A stretch of DNA of 64,000 nt from assembly GCF_032884065.1 (NCBI RefSeq), contig NC_088873.1, positions 38,303,823 through 38,367,822 on the forward strand. Reading direction: 5' to 3'. Numbering within the stretch: the stretch's first letter is position 1; each line of letters begins with the position of its first letter. The position numbers and the translations under genes were made by a program. Shown here one piece after another: positions 25,207 through 34,765 of this stretch. This DNA comes from Artemia franciscana. Lineage: Eukaryota; Arthropoda; Branchiopoda; Anostraca; Artemiidae. Under the pieces are notes generated by a model, which saw only the letters and a list, made by a program, of their open reading frames with translations, was not told the origin of the DNA and ran no database searches.

Positions 25207-26092
25207 TAGTAGTTGTAGCTCGGTTGAATCAATATAACGCTTAATATGTCTGAATCAACGGCTATTAGAAATGTTTTTTCACCCCAGAACTTCTTTGAAA
25301 ACCTGCCTTACTATTTTGGTTATTGTGGGCCACTTATTAAGTTGCTGCTACCGCTCTGACCGTAATAGGTGATTGTAAACCTTCAATTGAAGTTTTGCAC
25401 CAATGGTGATTTTAATGGTATTCATCTTTGTTTTCAAGATAGTACAGAGTAATTCTTGTTTTTAAGATGTATAAGACAATGGCAGTTAAAATGATATGAT
25501 GTTCATTTCAATGTGGCATGACGTCATAATCAAGGGGTTTCAGGCTCTTGTCGAAATTCTTTCAAATATATGTTTTCATAATTAAACTGTGCTGATATGT
25601 CGAATCAATATGTATAATTTTTTTGCAAAATCTGTGTCTTTTGGAATTCTTTTCACTAAATAGTTTCTTTGCAAATGTGTTTTTAAAATGTCTATTAGTA
25701 TGAAATACGGTTTACTCTTTGCTACGTTGCTGCTACTGCTTCAACCACAGTTGAATACTGTAAACCTGACGTTGAAGCTACAAAGTGATGGTGGTTTTAA
25801 TTCGTCTAGTGTTAATGTTTCCTAACCTTCTCCACTCTAGAAGTAGCACGAAAAACTGTCATTTTTTATGCTCTAGCACTTCACTCTGGTGCTACCAATG
25901 CAAATAAAAAGCGGGCAGATATTACATTACCTCTACAATTAGCCATAGCCTTTATCTTTACTATCTTCTAGTAGCATGCTAGCGGTAGATTAAAGAAAAA
26001 GGATCATCAGAAGTTTGACCTTATCTCTAATTCTTTCAGAGACACTCCTGAAACACAAGGGTCGTCTAATCAGAATAAAAAAGTTAATTTAA
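25207..26092. other. Intergenic with a diverged 375 bp-spaced duplication
   Basis: GTTGCTGCTACCGCT..GATTGTAAACCTTCAATTGAAG at about 25343-25390 recurs in altered form near 25728-25775 (GTTGCTGCTACTGCT..ACTGTAAACCTGACGTTGAAG), both followed by a GGTGATTTTAAT/GGTGGTTTTAAT phrase. No gene seen. Confidence 0.5.
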
Positions 26093-26222
26093 GTATTAAA
26101 GAGCATTAGTGTGAGAAGCGAGGTATTGATTAGGGGTAACTCTCCACACATACACAATAATATCTGTTCTTTTTAAAGTTTTAATCTTGCTCCTCATTTT
26201 GCATTGATTTTTTTCTTTTTTA
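26093..26222. repeat. Family B partial arm
   Basis: AGAAGCGAGGTATTGATTAG, then AACTCTCCACACATACACAA, TAATATCTGTTC, TTAAAGTTTTAATCTTGCTC follow the order of the family B right arm at 24777-24882 with many substitutions. Confidence 0.6.
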
Positions 26223-26831
26223 ATTCAAAATCTAAAGAGGCTGTAATATACCATTTTCTTGAGGTATTGGAATTCAGATCAGTTTGGAAGACAAAATTTG
26301 AATGAAAATCAAATTTAGCGATCGGATTTTGAATGGGGTTATTGGGTCACTCCTGTTGTTGACGAGCTTGTATTGGTATATTTCGGTCAGCTAACAGTCC
26401 TAGGAAAGCTATCAATGCTAATTTGGTCACAATAAGCTACTCTAGTCATTTCTGGCTTGCAAAGAATCATTTTAAAAAGTTTATCAACGATTTTTTTTCT
26501 TGAATGAAAGGTGAGTAAGAAGTCCGAAGTGGCTTCAAACGAAAAATTTTCCAATATTCACAAGGCAATGGTTTACCATCTATTTTCAATTGACTTACGT
26601 CGTAAAGCCAATTTCAAGGTTGTAATAGTGAATGACTAGAAGCAACAGACACTTATCAAATGTGCAAAGCAATAAGCGCAAAAATTTCTTAACTGTTTTC
26701 TTGAGAAGAAAAAAAGACACTAGAACCAACAAAAAACAAATTAAATTTATTAATAAGCTTTCATACACATAAAGCGATACGTAACAGGCACTACTTACTT
26801 ATATGTCATTTAAAATAAATACGATAAGTGT
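26223..26831. other. Upstream region of the triple pseudokinase gene
   Basis: No reading frame. AT-rich, ending in AAATAAATACGATAAGTGT before the ATG. No confident TATA box or splice acceptor could be chosen, so an upstream non-coding exon is possible. Confidence 0.4.
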
Positions 26832-29291
26832 ATGATGTATTCAGAGAAAAATAAATATGCTACTGAGAACTATCATATTGATAATGATAGTTTAAAAGAT
26901 GTTGAATTACTTTGCAAGGGTGTACACCATACTATCTATTCGGGAAAACGGTGTCTTTCTAGTACAGAATCAGAAACATACGTGTCTGTGCCCATTGTTC
27001 TTAGGGATTATTCTGGTGATGACATAGACGTATTTAGAAAGCAAGTGGATATACTAAAAGACTTGAAGCATGACAAACTAATAAAGTTTGTTGGTGTTTC
27101 TACTTTATCGTTAGACTCAAAGCATCATGAGCAAATAGTGCTGGAAAAGGCTCTTGGTGGAACCTTAAGAGAAAGAATTGAAAACTATGCTAACCCTTTG
27201 TCTGTAGAGGAGGTATTAACTGCAGCAAGAGATATTGCAGACGTGATGAAGTACTTACACACAAAGAAAATAAGGTACAGAGGTCTGTCAACAAAGAAAA
27301 TCTTTCTTAGACAAAACAACACCATAGCACTTACTCCCTGTTCTCAATCCATCCGCAAGTCAGACATAGAAAAGAAGGATTGGAGAAGGGTTGCAGAAGG
27401 AGTATATAATAGTCTGTGTGATGTTTATTCATATGGGATGGTATTAATTGAAATGCTTTTGGGAAAATCCTTAAATGATTTAGAGAAATCAAAACAAATA
27501 AAGTATTTAGCTAATGGTACTATCGATGTCGACCATGTGGCCAATTATCTGCCGCACAAAGAATCTTCTTTGCTGCTCTTCCAGATTGCTAGGAGATGCC
27601 TCAAAGAGAAATCTAAAGAAAGATTGTTTTCCTTTAAAGTTATTCATGAAGAGCTAGAAGAATTAAGTAAGATATTCTTGCCATCTAAAAGTTTTGAGGA
27701 TGTCCAGAAAATAAGTGATGGGACGCATGCTAATATCTCAAAAGCAAGGTACGAAAAAACATGGGTGGCCTTAAAAGATTTCTGTGGTTATAATAACAAA
27801 GCTTTTCATGGAGAATTCTTGCAACTGAAAAAACTGAAACATAAGAATATCGTGCGTTTACTTGGGGTGGCAAGTGGCATCAAAGATATAGAATCGATAA
27901 GGGGAGAACAGTTAGTCCTTGAGTACTGTTCTGAAGGATCACTAGCACAAAGAATAAAAAAGCCTTTCAAATTTATGGACCGAATCTTTATAGCTAGGGA
28001 TATAGCTGAAGGTATGGAGTACCTTCATTCAAAGGAGCTACTGCATAGGAATTTGTGTTCCAGCAATATTTTAGTGAAACAAGACGGTACTGCCGTGATA
28101 TGTGATTTCCGAATGACAATCGAATTTTCAGAGAAGGTTAAAGAAAAGTTTGATAATCATCCACGCAGTGCTCCTGAAATGACAGAAGATGAAGGATATG
28201 ATTTAAGCTCAGATGTTTACTCATTTGGAATGCTTCTATTAGAACTAGCTTCAGGAAAAACGTTAGAAGAATTAACACTTGATTACAAAGAAAGTGGGTA
28301 TGTCAATCTCGACAACTCTAGACAATTGATGGGCAGCATTTCTAACGATGCGGAAGCGGAATTTCTGGTCAGCTTGGTCAAGAAGTGCGTAGAAGAAGCG
28401 ACTTCATCACGGTTGTCATTTCCAGAAATCGTTGAAGAGATTCGTAAGAATAAGGTATGTGCAATTCACAAAGAGCCACTTGATCCAGTATTTCAGTGGA
28501 GAAATGATTTTTATGAAGTTTATAAGGCACATCTTGATACAAGCACTGTAAACATATTTATATTTGTATCCAAAGAAACTACAGATAAAGAAGTCCTAGA
28601 AAAGGAATTGCCATTCATTGTAAGCTTAAAGCATGAAAATATTATTCAATTAAGGGGATTAACAACAATAACCACAGCAAATTCTCAACTAAACAAACAT
28701 TTGGTATATGATTGTCTGGAGGAGAGTATTGATACCACCAATAGTGGCATATGGCCCATAACCAGAGTGCTGGAAGGTAACAGACATCTAAAAAAGGCCG
28801 ACGTCATCAAAGCTGCAAAGGAAATTTCTTCTGCTTTAAATCAACTGCATATAAATGAAAAAACTCACAAAAGGCTGACCAATTATTGCATATTTATGTC
28901 AGAAAAACGGTGTTTACTTATAGACCTTGCAGTAGCAAGTATTTCATTAGACAACCATGGAAACGGAGGCTCAAAATTGCGCACCCCACCTGAAGAGAGG
29001 AGAAAAGAAGAAAATATAGATGAAAAGCGTGCTGATGTGTATAGATTTGGTGTTCTATTTTGTGAACTTATTTTTGGGAAAGTTTTTGAAGACTTAAAGC
29101 TTCCAATAGAAAAAGATGAGAAAAGAACTGAAGTCATTGATTTCAATCAGATGAGACGACAAAACAGAAAACTTTTAAAAAGCAATAGAAAAAAATTATA
29201 CAAATTTGCTATTAGGTGCTTAAACTCCTGTCCAATAAACAGACCGACTCTTAAAAATGTAATTGAGAAACTTGATAACACCAAATGGTAA
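26832..29291 (+). CDS. Triple tandem pseudokinase (three degenerate kinase-like domains), intronless
   Basis: One uninterrupted 819-residue frame with three protein-kinase-like domains at about residues 20-283, 290-540 and 553-817. Each repeats the alphaC-beta4 signature (DLKHDKLIKFVGV 77-89, KLKHKNIVRLLGV 334-346, SLKHENIIQLRGL 598-610), a YLH/LH helix, and the DVYSFG-type helix F (197-202, 461-466, 735-740), then an RCL/KCV..R end. Catalytic residues are lost. Domain 1 has no beta3 Lys (VLRDY), YRG for HRD (149-151) and no DFG. Domain 2 keeps VALK (Lys315) and SAPEM but has HRN (405-407) and DFR (425-427). Domain 3 has FIF for the Lys strand, HKR (679-681) and DLA (698-700). No signal peptide or membrane segment is evident. 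The style is tyrosine-kinase-like/TKL. Likely a scaffold or allosteric regulator rather than an enzyme; function unknown. The start is the first of two adjacent ATGs. It is the only long clean frame in the window. Intronless form may reflect retrocopy origin. Confidence 0.9.
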   Translation: MMYSEKNKYATENYHIDNDSLKDVELLCKGVHHTIYSGKRCLSSTESETYVSVPIVLRDYSGDDIDVFRKQVDILKDLKHDKLIKFVGVSTLSLDSKHHEQIVLEKALGGTLRERIENYANPLSVEEVLTAARDIADVMKYLHTKKIRYRGLSTKKIFLRQNNTIALTPCSQSIRKSDIEKKDWRRVAEGVYNSLCDVYSYGMVLIEMLLGKSLNDLEKSKQIKYLANGTIDVDHVANYLPHKESSLLLFQIARRCLKEKSKERLFSFKVIHEELEELSKIFLPSKSFEDVQKISDGTHANISKARYEKTWVALKDFCGYNNKAFHGEFLQLKKLKHKNIVRLLGVASGIKDIESIRGEQLVLEYCSEGSLAQRIKKPFKFMDRIFIARDIAEGMEYLHSKELLHRNLCSSNILVKQDGTAVICDFRMTIEFSEKVKEKFDNHPRSAPEMTEDEGYDLSSDVYSFGMLLLELASGKTLEELTLDYKESGYVNLDNSRQLMGSISNDAEAEFLVSLVKKCVEEATSSRLSFPEIVEEIRKNKVCAIHKEPLDPVFQWRNDFYEVYKAHLDTSTVNIFIFVSKETTDKEVLEKELPFIVSLKHENIIQLRGLTTITTANSQLNKHLVYDCLEESIDTTNSGIWPITRVLEGNRHLKKADVIKAAKEISSALNQLHINEKTHKRLTNYCIFMSEKRCLLIDLAVASISLDNHGNGGSKLRTPPEERRKEENIDEKRADVYRFGVLFCELIFGKVFEDLKLPIEKDEKRTEVIDFNQMRRQNRKLLKSNRKKLYKFAIRCLNSCPINRPTLKNVIEKLDNTKW

Positions 29292-29511
29292 AAAAAGAAG
29301 TAACCAGGGGGATTAATAGCCAAAACACAGAGAAAAGGTGATCTGGCGACCAAAGACACATGAAAAGAATTCTCTTTCAATTTAATTCAAAATATACAAA
29401 GTTCATCAACTTTAAAGTTATGCATCAGAAGCCTCAAGACTGAGAAAAGTCATCTAATTTTTAATTTAGAAAAAAGGTTAAGGGAGCAAAGGATGTTTAT
29501 GAAAATTATAC

Positions 29512-29517
29512 AATAAA
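29512..29517 (+). terminator. Candidate polyadenylation signal AATAAA
   Basis: AATAAA about 220 bases after the stop codon of the triple pseudokinase frame. It is the first canonical hexamer found downstream; use is not shown. Confidence 0.4.
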
Positions 29518-29560
29518 ATTTAGCTAAGAACTCGGGATGGAAAACTGATTTCAAATCATT

Positions 29561-30050
29561 ATGACTTCCCAGTTTAAGACGCCACACGGTGGTATATTCA
29601 TTCCGAAAACTAAAATCCGTCGTACATATGGTACAATTGTTAATTATCAGTTTCATTTGAATAGAGCCCATCTTGCGAGAATTTACAATAGTGTTGTCCT
29701 GCCACATATTCTGTATTTAGTACCGTTTTACCCTATATTTAGTGGTTCTGACCATCTTAGGATGAAGCACGTTTTCTTCAAAGTTGCTAAGTTTCTGTTT
29801 TGAGTTCCTCCGTAGAACCGCAACTCTTATTTGATGAAAAAATATAGCTTGTCTAACCCGTGTGCTAAGTTAACTGAGTTGAATGTACACATGTGCAACA
29901 AGCAAACTGGCCATGAATGACAAAATGTTGTTTTTTACGAGGAATTATTTCTGTTTGCATTTTAGAATGTAACACGATATGTTGTTTCATTCTTTTTTTA
30001 AATGTACTCCATCACTTCATTATTTTGTATGATGGGTTATAAATCAATAC
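29561..30050 (+). pseudogene. LINE ORF2 C-terminal end and 3' UTR
   Basis: The frame HLARIYNSVVLPHILYLVPF followed by KVAKFLF is the region after the RT domain in CR1/Jockey-type LINEs. A stop follows, then a degenerate continuation (RNSYLMKKYSLSNPCAKLTE) in the same register. The presumed 3' UTR ends near 30050 in TATAAATCAATACATACATA, a short-repeat tail. It differs from the LINE at 10-14 kb. Strongly 5' truncated. Confidence 0.6.
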
Positions 30051-30054
30051 ATAC

Positions 30055-30625
30055 ATACAAAATGTGAAAGCTACTAGGGTTCAATAAACTTAGGGGACTT
30101 TCTCTATAAAACGATGATAAATACATGCATACATACAAACATACGAAACGATACATACATACATACATACGATAAATACAGGCATACATACATACAAAAT
30201 GTGAGAACTACTAGGGTTCAATAAACTTAGGGGACTTTCTCTATGCATACATATATACAAAATGTGAGAACTACTAGGGTTCAATAAACTTAGGGAACTT
30301 CCTCTATAAAACGATGATAAATACATGCATACATACATACATACGAAACGATAAATACATACATACGATAAATACATGCATACATACATACAAAATGTGA
30401 GAACTACTAGGGCTCAATAAACTTAGGGGACTTTCTCTATAAAGCGATGATAAATACATACATACATACAAAACGATAAATACATACATACATACATACA
30501 AAATGTGAGAACTACTAGGGTTCAATAAACTTAGGGGACTTTCTCTATAAAACGATGTAAATACATGCGTAAATACATACATACGGAACATATATAAAAC
30601 GAAACATATATAATACATATATAAA
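30055..30625. repeat. Minisatellite with ACTACTAGGGTTCAATAAAC core and (ATAC)n
   Basis: Five units contain ACTAGGGTTCAATAAACTTA followed by GGGGACTTTCTCTATAAAAC and a variable run of ATACATAC (cores at about 30074, 30211, 30274, 30402, 30515). Spacing varies from about 63 to 137 bp because the ATAC part changes in length. The array begins where the LINE tail ends. The long minus-strand frames here are translations of the repeat. Confidence 0.9.
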
Positions 30626-31440
30626 ACGATGAATTTTTGGATGAAATCAAAGCTGCTTATTCTTTCAGACAGATGGCAATAGCAGTTCTAAGCATAGAAC
30701 GAAAAATCTTGTCAAAACTAAGAAAATCCTGCATAATTCAAGCATCAGCAGAAACGGGTCAGTTTACATTTGGATATCTTTCCCTTTTTTGTTACTATGT
30801 GGCTCATTTTTTTAGTTTTCACTGTCATTTCCACTTGATTTGAGAAAATTGGCTCCAACTTCGCCCATCCCCCACCCTTAGGATTTAGATGAAATTACAA
30901 CACTGCTGCCGTCATTGCGTAACTGCTGCCACTCCATACTAGATTTCCATTTTTGAAGCTTGAATTTTGCCTACGTAGGCTGAAAGCCTACAAGTAGCCT
31001 ACAAGTAGGCCAGAACATATTTTGTACTTAACTGAAAAAAAACAACACATTTTAAATGTTTTCACTTTTTTACTTTAATACATAAAGAACTATTAACATT
31101 TTAAGGAATAAATATCAGATTAAACTGACAATCCATGGTCATTATTATTTTTTTAAGTAAAGTGCAAATTATGTTCTGGTCTTGAGAAGACACGGGAGTT
31201 GTGAGCCCTACTTCTTTTCATTTTGCTTGTTTTGACTAGGTTATCATTTGTAATATCTGTTCGTTTTGGATTTTATTTATTATTAGTGGTCATTTGTGGT
31301 ATTTTACAGTATGAAGATAAGAAGAACTAACTCATTTGACAAATAAGTTTCAATTCAATCGAATAAAACGCATGCTTAAATCTCAGCCTCTTGGGTAACC
31401 AACTAGTTTAATCGTTACTATCTATCAAATAAAAAAAAAA
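30626..31440. other. Intergenic, no gene seen
   Basis: The frame 30637-30843 shows no known motif. A short direct repeat GCCTACAAGTAGCCTACAAG lies at about 30987. Otherwise AT-rich. Confidence 0.5.
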
Positions 31441-31745
31441 GTTTTTCAACTGAAAGACAGGAGCAGCATTAAACCTTAAAACAAACAAAAATTATTAAAT
31501 ATGCTTCTTCAACACCTCGCTCTTTACGCTAAAGTTTTCTAGAACTTTTATAAAAGTGTCTTATTGTTCCAACTAAACGGCCCTTGTGTTTTAGGAGTCA
31601 TTCTTAAAGGCCTGGGACAAAGTTTAAACTTTATCGTAAAGAGTGAGAGCGTTGAGGAGGGGGGCAACACCCTTCATTTACGCAATAATTTCTGATCATT
31701 CTAAGTTTAATATGTTCCTTCTTACTTTCAGTTGAAAACTTTTTT
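31441..31745. mobile_element. Family B foldback element, diverged full-length copy
   Basis: Left arm GTTTTTCAACTGAAAGACAG to CACCTCGCTCTTTACGCTAA (31441-31542), right arm ATCGTAAAGAGTGAGAGCGT to TTACTTTCAGTTGAAAACTT (31633-31742). The centre shares GGAGTCATTCTTAAAG.CCTGGGACAAA with the copy at 24045-24345 but not with 24606-24903, so two subfamilies differ in the spacer. Confidence 0.8.
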
Positions 31746-32129
31746 TTTTATTTAATTTCTGATCGTCTTTTAAATAATCCAGGAAATCTGGCCTAGACTC
31801 CACGAAAAATCCCTGAAGCCCATGGAAATATTCTCTAGGCAATTCAATCCCGGTGAAAATTTGCTCTCTACAATTACTTTTAACAACTCCACGCGAATGA
31901 TTGAGACGGAAAAGAGAAAGCAAGACATATAAAAAGAAATATGTATAAGAATTCTTTCAAATTCCCCCAGCGTATAATTTTCCCTGACAAGTTCACTCCC
32001 TGGAAACTTCCCTTCCCGTGGAAAAATTCCCTGTGGAAAAACCCCCAGCAGATAATTTGTCCCCCTACTCAAAAAGCTATGGTAACATTCCAATAATAAA
32101 TGCTATACGTAAAAAATAGGCAATTTCTA
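31746..32129. other. Intergenic, no gene seen
   Basis: Contains GGAAAATTCCCTG-like phrases resembling the old dispersed repeat near 7700. No coding frame supported. Confidence 0.4.
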
Positions 32130-32440
32130 TAACTTAAGGACCTTTCCCATGGGGCTCTGGGCGTGTCATGATATGCACAAAGGCATAGTTATTAAGCCTT
32201 TCAACTATGTTGGACAAAATAGCTATCTCAAATTTTTTATTGGACGGTTTTGGAAAAAAGGGCGAGGGAGGGGGCCTACTTGCCATCAAATCTTTTCTGT
32301 CACCTAAAGAGGGCACTAGACCTTTTATTTTCGGTTAAAATGATCTCTCTTGCGATATTCTTTGACCACTGGATCGATACGATCACCCATGGTTTCAATA
32401 CAAATAAACACGCATTGGTGATCTTTTTTCTGGCAAAAAT
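32130..32440 (+). repeat. Family C copy
   Basis: CCCATGGGGCTCTGGGCGTG, then AATAGCTATCTCAAATTTTTT, GGAAAAAAGGGCGAGGGAGG and AGAGGGCACTAGACCTTTTA follow the same order as the family C units at 61960-63415. Confidence 0.7.
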
Positions 32441-33041
32441 ACAAAATTCCACATTTTTGCATATAGGAGCTTGAAACCTCTTCAGTAGGGTTTTCTGATA
32501 TACTAAATCATATGTTGTCATTTTCATTATGTTGTCAGATTTTATTACTTTTGGGGTGTGTTTCCCCCTTTGTTTGAAAATTGAGCAAATTTGCTTTGGT
32601 TCGTAACTTTTAATAGGTAAGACAACACTTAATGAAATTTGTACATTTAGAGTTTTTTCGGCTTTCTTAGAGTTTTGGTTACGGTAGGGCTGGGTCGCTT
32701 CTTACTTACAGTTTGTTACCACGAACTGTTTGATAAGTGAATTGTTGTAGCTGTGACGTCATAATCTTTTAGTTAGAGACGTTTTAGATAAGTTTCATTT
32801 TAATTAGTTCATCAGAGAAGTTTCACGAACAAAAAAAAACAACATGCAACATGTTTCACGAAAAAAATATTAAGAAAAATTAAGTTTCACAAACAAAAAT
32901 CAGCATGCATTAAGTTCCACGAATAAAGCCGGTTTTGCGACGGGAGAAATTAATGTGCAAGTTTCACAAAGAGAAAAATCAACATGTAACAAGTTGCATT
33001 ATGAAAAAATAAAAATATAACAAGTTTCTCGAAGGCTTAAA
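32441..33041 (+). repeat. Family D minisatellite, short locus
   Basis: From about 32810 to 33041, AAGTTTCACGAACAAAAA and ATCAACATGCAACAAG-type units of about 30-45 bp recur five to six times. The preceding 32441-32809 is single-copy-looking non-coding DNA. Confidence 0.7.
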
Positions 33042-33636
33042 TCAAGGTACCACAGTTTAAAGTTTAGGTGGGAGATGTTAAAATTATTTTTCAGCTAGTG
33101 GGGGACCGAAATGAGGTATTTCCATTAAGACCTATGAGAAATAGCTCTTAATAAGGCTTAAATTTATCTCTAATACCCCCCCCCTCTGTAACTGATTGCT
33201 AGGGTTCCCAACTTTCTTTAATTGTTTATATTGTATCCTTTATAAGCTTTTTTCACGTTTTGTTTTTCATTTATTGTGTTTTAACTGCTTTTATTGGATT
33301 TTATAATGCTTGTAAATATGTTTCTATTAAAAGAATTCGTATGTACAAAAGCTTTAATCTATATATATTTAATGTTCCAGAATAAAAATTCAATAAGTAA
33401 TAATTTACGTAATGAAATATCTAAACCCACTGCTATGTAGTATCTGCTATTTAACTTAACCTGTCTAGGTCTTGTTCGAGCAATAATATAGTGTTCGAGG
33501 ATGCGGGTGTGTCCAATAGACCAAAATCAATAGCTTTGCTGGATAGTATCGTTCTAGAAAGCGTGCAGGGAATTATCTGCGTGGAGGAAACACCTAGTCG
33601 CGTAGAGTGCACTACCCGAATCAAATATTATGAATA
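33042..33636. other. Intergenic, no gene seen
   Basis: Non-coding. A C run follows at about 33178-33184. No reading frame with motifs. Confidence 0.5.
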
Positions 33637-33716
33637 GTTTGCTGGTTCAGATGGTTTAAGCTCTTATCCAGTAATTGGGGAAATCTCTGGTCTTATATTC
33701 GAATCCTAAAGCAGAC
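33637..33716 (+). pseudogene. Degenerate tRNA-like sequence
   Basis: GTTTGCT (33637-33643) can pair over seven positions with AGCAGAC (33710-33716), one pair being G-T, like an acceptor stem. Between them lie GGTTCAGATGGTTTAAGC, resembling an A box/D arm, and ATTCGAATCCTAAA, resembling a B box/T loop. The T stem pairs only in part and the anticodon stem is poor, so this is a decayed tRNA or tRNA-derived SINE head, not a working tRNA. Confidence 0.35.
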
Positions 33717-34082
33717 AAAAATCTTTGACTATAAAGTTTCCCTACGAAAAAAACATCATGAAAGATAATAAAATCCCGAAGGAAAAAAATTTCTTAAAGT
33801 ATTATGTAGCACGCGTGTTTGTACCGTCTTTATATAACAACCCACGTTTGCGCTGTCATTGCTTCATTTTCAATAAATCTACCAAGGCACGTAAGATTAC
33901 ATCACCTCAATAAATCTAACAAGTCACGCAAGATTACGTCACATCCCATGTGTGCACCGTCACTACGTAACACCCAAGTGGTCTCCTCTTATTTACTAGC
34001 GGGAATCCCGTATTTGACTAGGGGCTCTAACAAGTCATATTACATAACACCCATAAGTAAAATAATAAAAAAAAAACATTAA
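33717..34082 (+). repeat. Family D associated repeat block
   Basis: ACAAGTCACGCAAGATTACG, then TGTGCACCGTCACTACGTAA and CACCCAAGTG match the block at 41140-41340 in the same order and orientation. Internal direct repeats (AATCTACCAAGGCACG, AATCTAACAAGTCACG) are present. Confidence 0.7.
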
Positions 34083-34084
34083 GT

Positions 34085-34765
34085 AACACGCACCTGCTGG
34101 GTGTAATTCGTTGCTAGGGACCCGGGGAAATTGGATGCTAAGGTCCCGGTTGACTTGGATGCTAGGGCCCCTGTTGAAACTGACCTCTTTGCCCCCCTCC
34201 CATTGGAATCTGTTGCTAGACCCTCCTTTGGAATGGGTTGCTATCCCCCTGTTGGTCAGGTTAGGTTAGGGGCCTGGTGACATTGGATGTTAAGGCTTCT
34301 TTGAAATTGGATACTAGGGGCCCGGTGAAATTAGATACTAGGACCCTAGTTGAATTGGATGCTCGGTCCCTGTTGAAATTGACTGCTCTAGCAGTCAGTA
34401 AACTGCTCAAGCACATCTCCCCTGTTAGATGTGCTTGTTAGAGCTCCCCCGGTGGTTAGGTTAGGGACCCGTTGAAATTGGATGCTAGGGCCTCGGTGAG
34501 ATTCGATGCTAGGGCCCCGGTGAAATTCGATACTAGGGCCCTGATGGAATCTGATGCTAGGTGTCTGTCGGAGTTGGTTGCTTGGGTCCTGTTGGAATTG
34601 GTTGCTAGGACCTTGGGGGAATTAAATGCTGGGGCCCCCGTTGACATTGACTGCTAGAGTTCCGGTGGAATTGGAATTTAGGGCCTCCGTTGGAATTGAC
34701 AGTTAGGGGCCCCTCTTTGGAATTGACTCCTAGGGTAACCGTTTAAATTGGTTGCTAGATTCATA
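34085..34765. repeat. Minisatellite of about 30 bp units (GAAATTGGATGCTAGGGCCC type)
   Basis: At least 18 units of 27-33 bp such as GTTGAATTGGATGCTAGGG with variable GCCCC ends; between some lies AGGTTAGG. Because the unit is close to 30 bp, frames on both strands give ten-residue repeats (such as SNLTEALASN), which are not evidence for a protein. Confidence 0.9.

Noticed and set aside
28883-29380. Minus-strand frames over and after the pseudokinase gene
   Set aside because: They have no motif and lie opposite a clearly coding frame.
30120-30600. Possible CRISPR-like array (repeats with variable spacers)
   Set aside because: Repeat lengths vary, spacers are ATAC runs and the genome is eukaryotic.
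30090-30618. Cysteine/tyrosine-rich minus-strand frames (YVCMYV repeats)
   Set aside because: Translations of the ATAC-rich minisatellite.
34456-34657. Frames with ten-residue repeats on both strands
   Set aside because: Produced by the 30 bp minisatellite; open on both strands, so not evidence of a protein.
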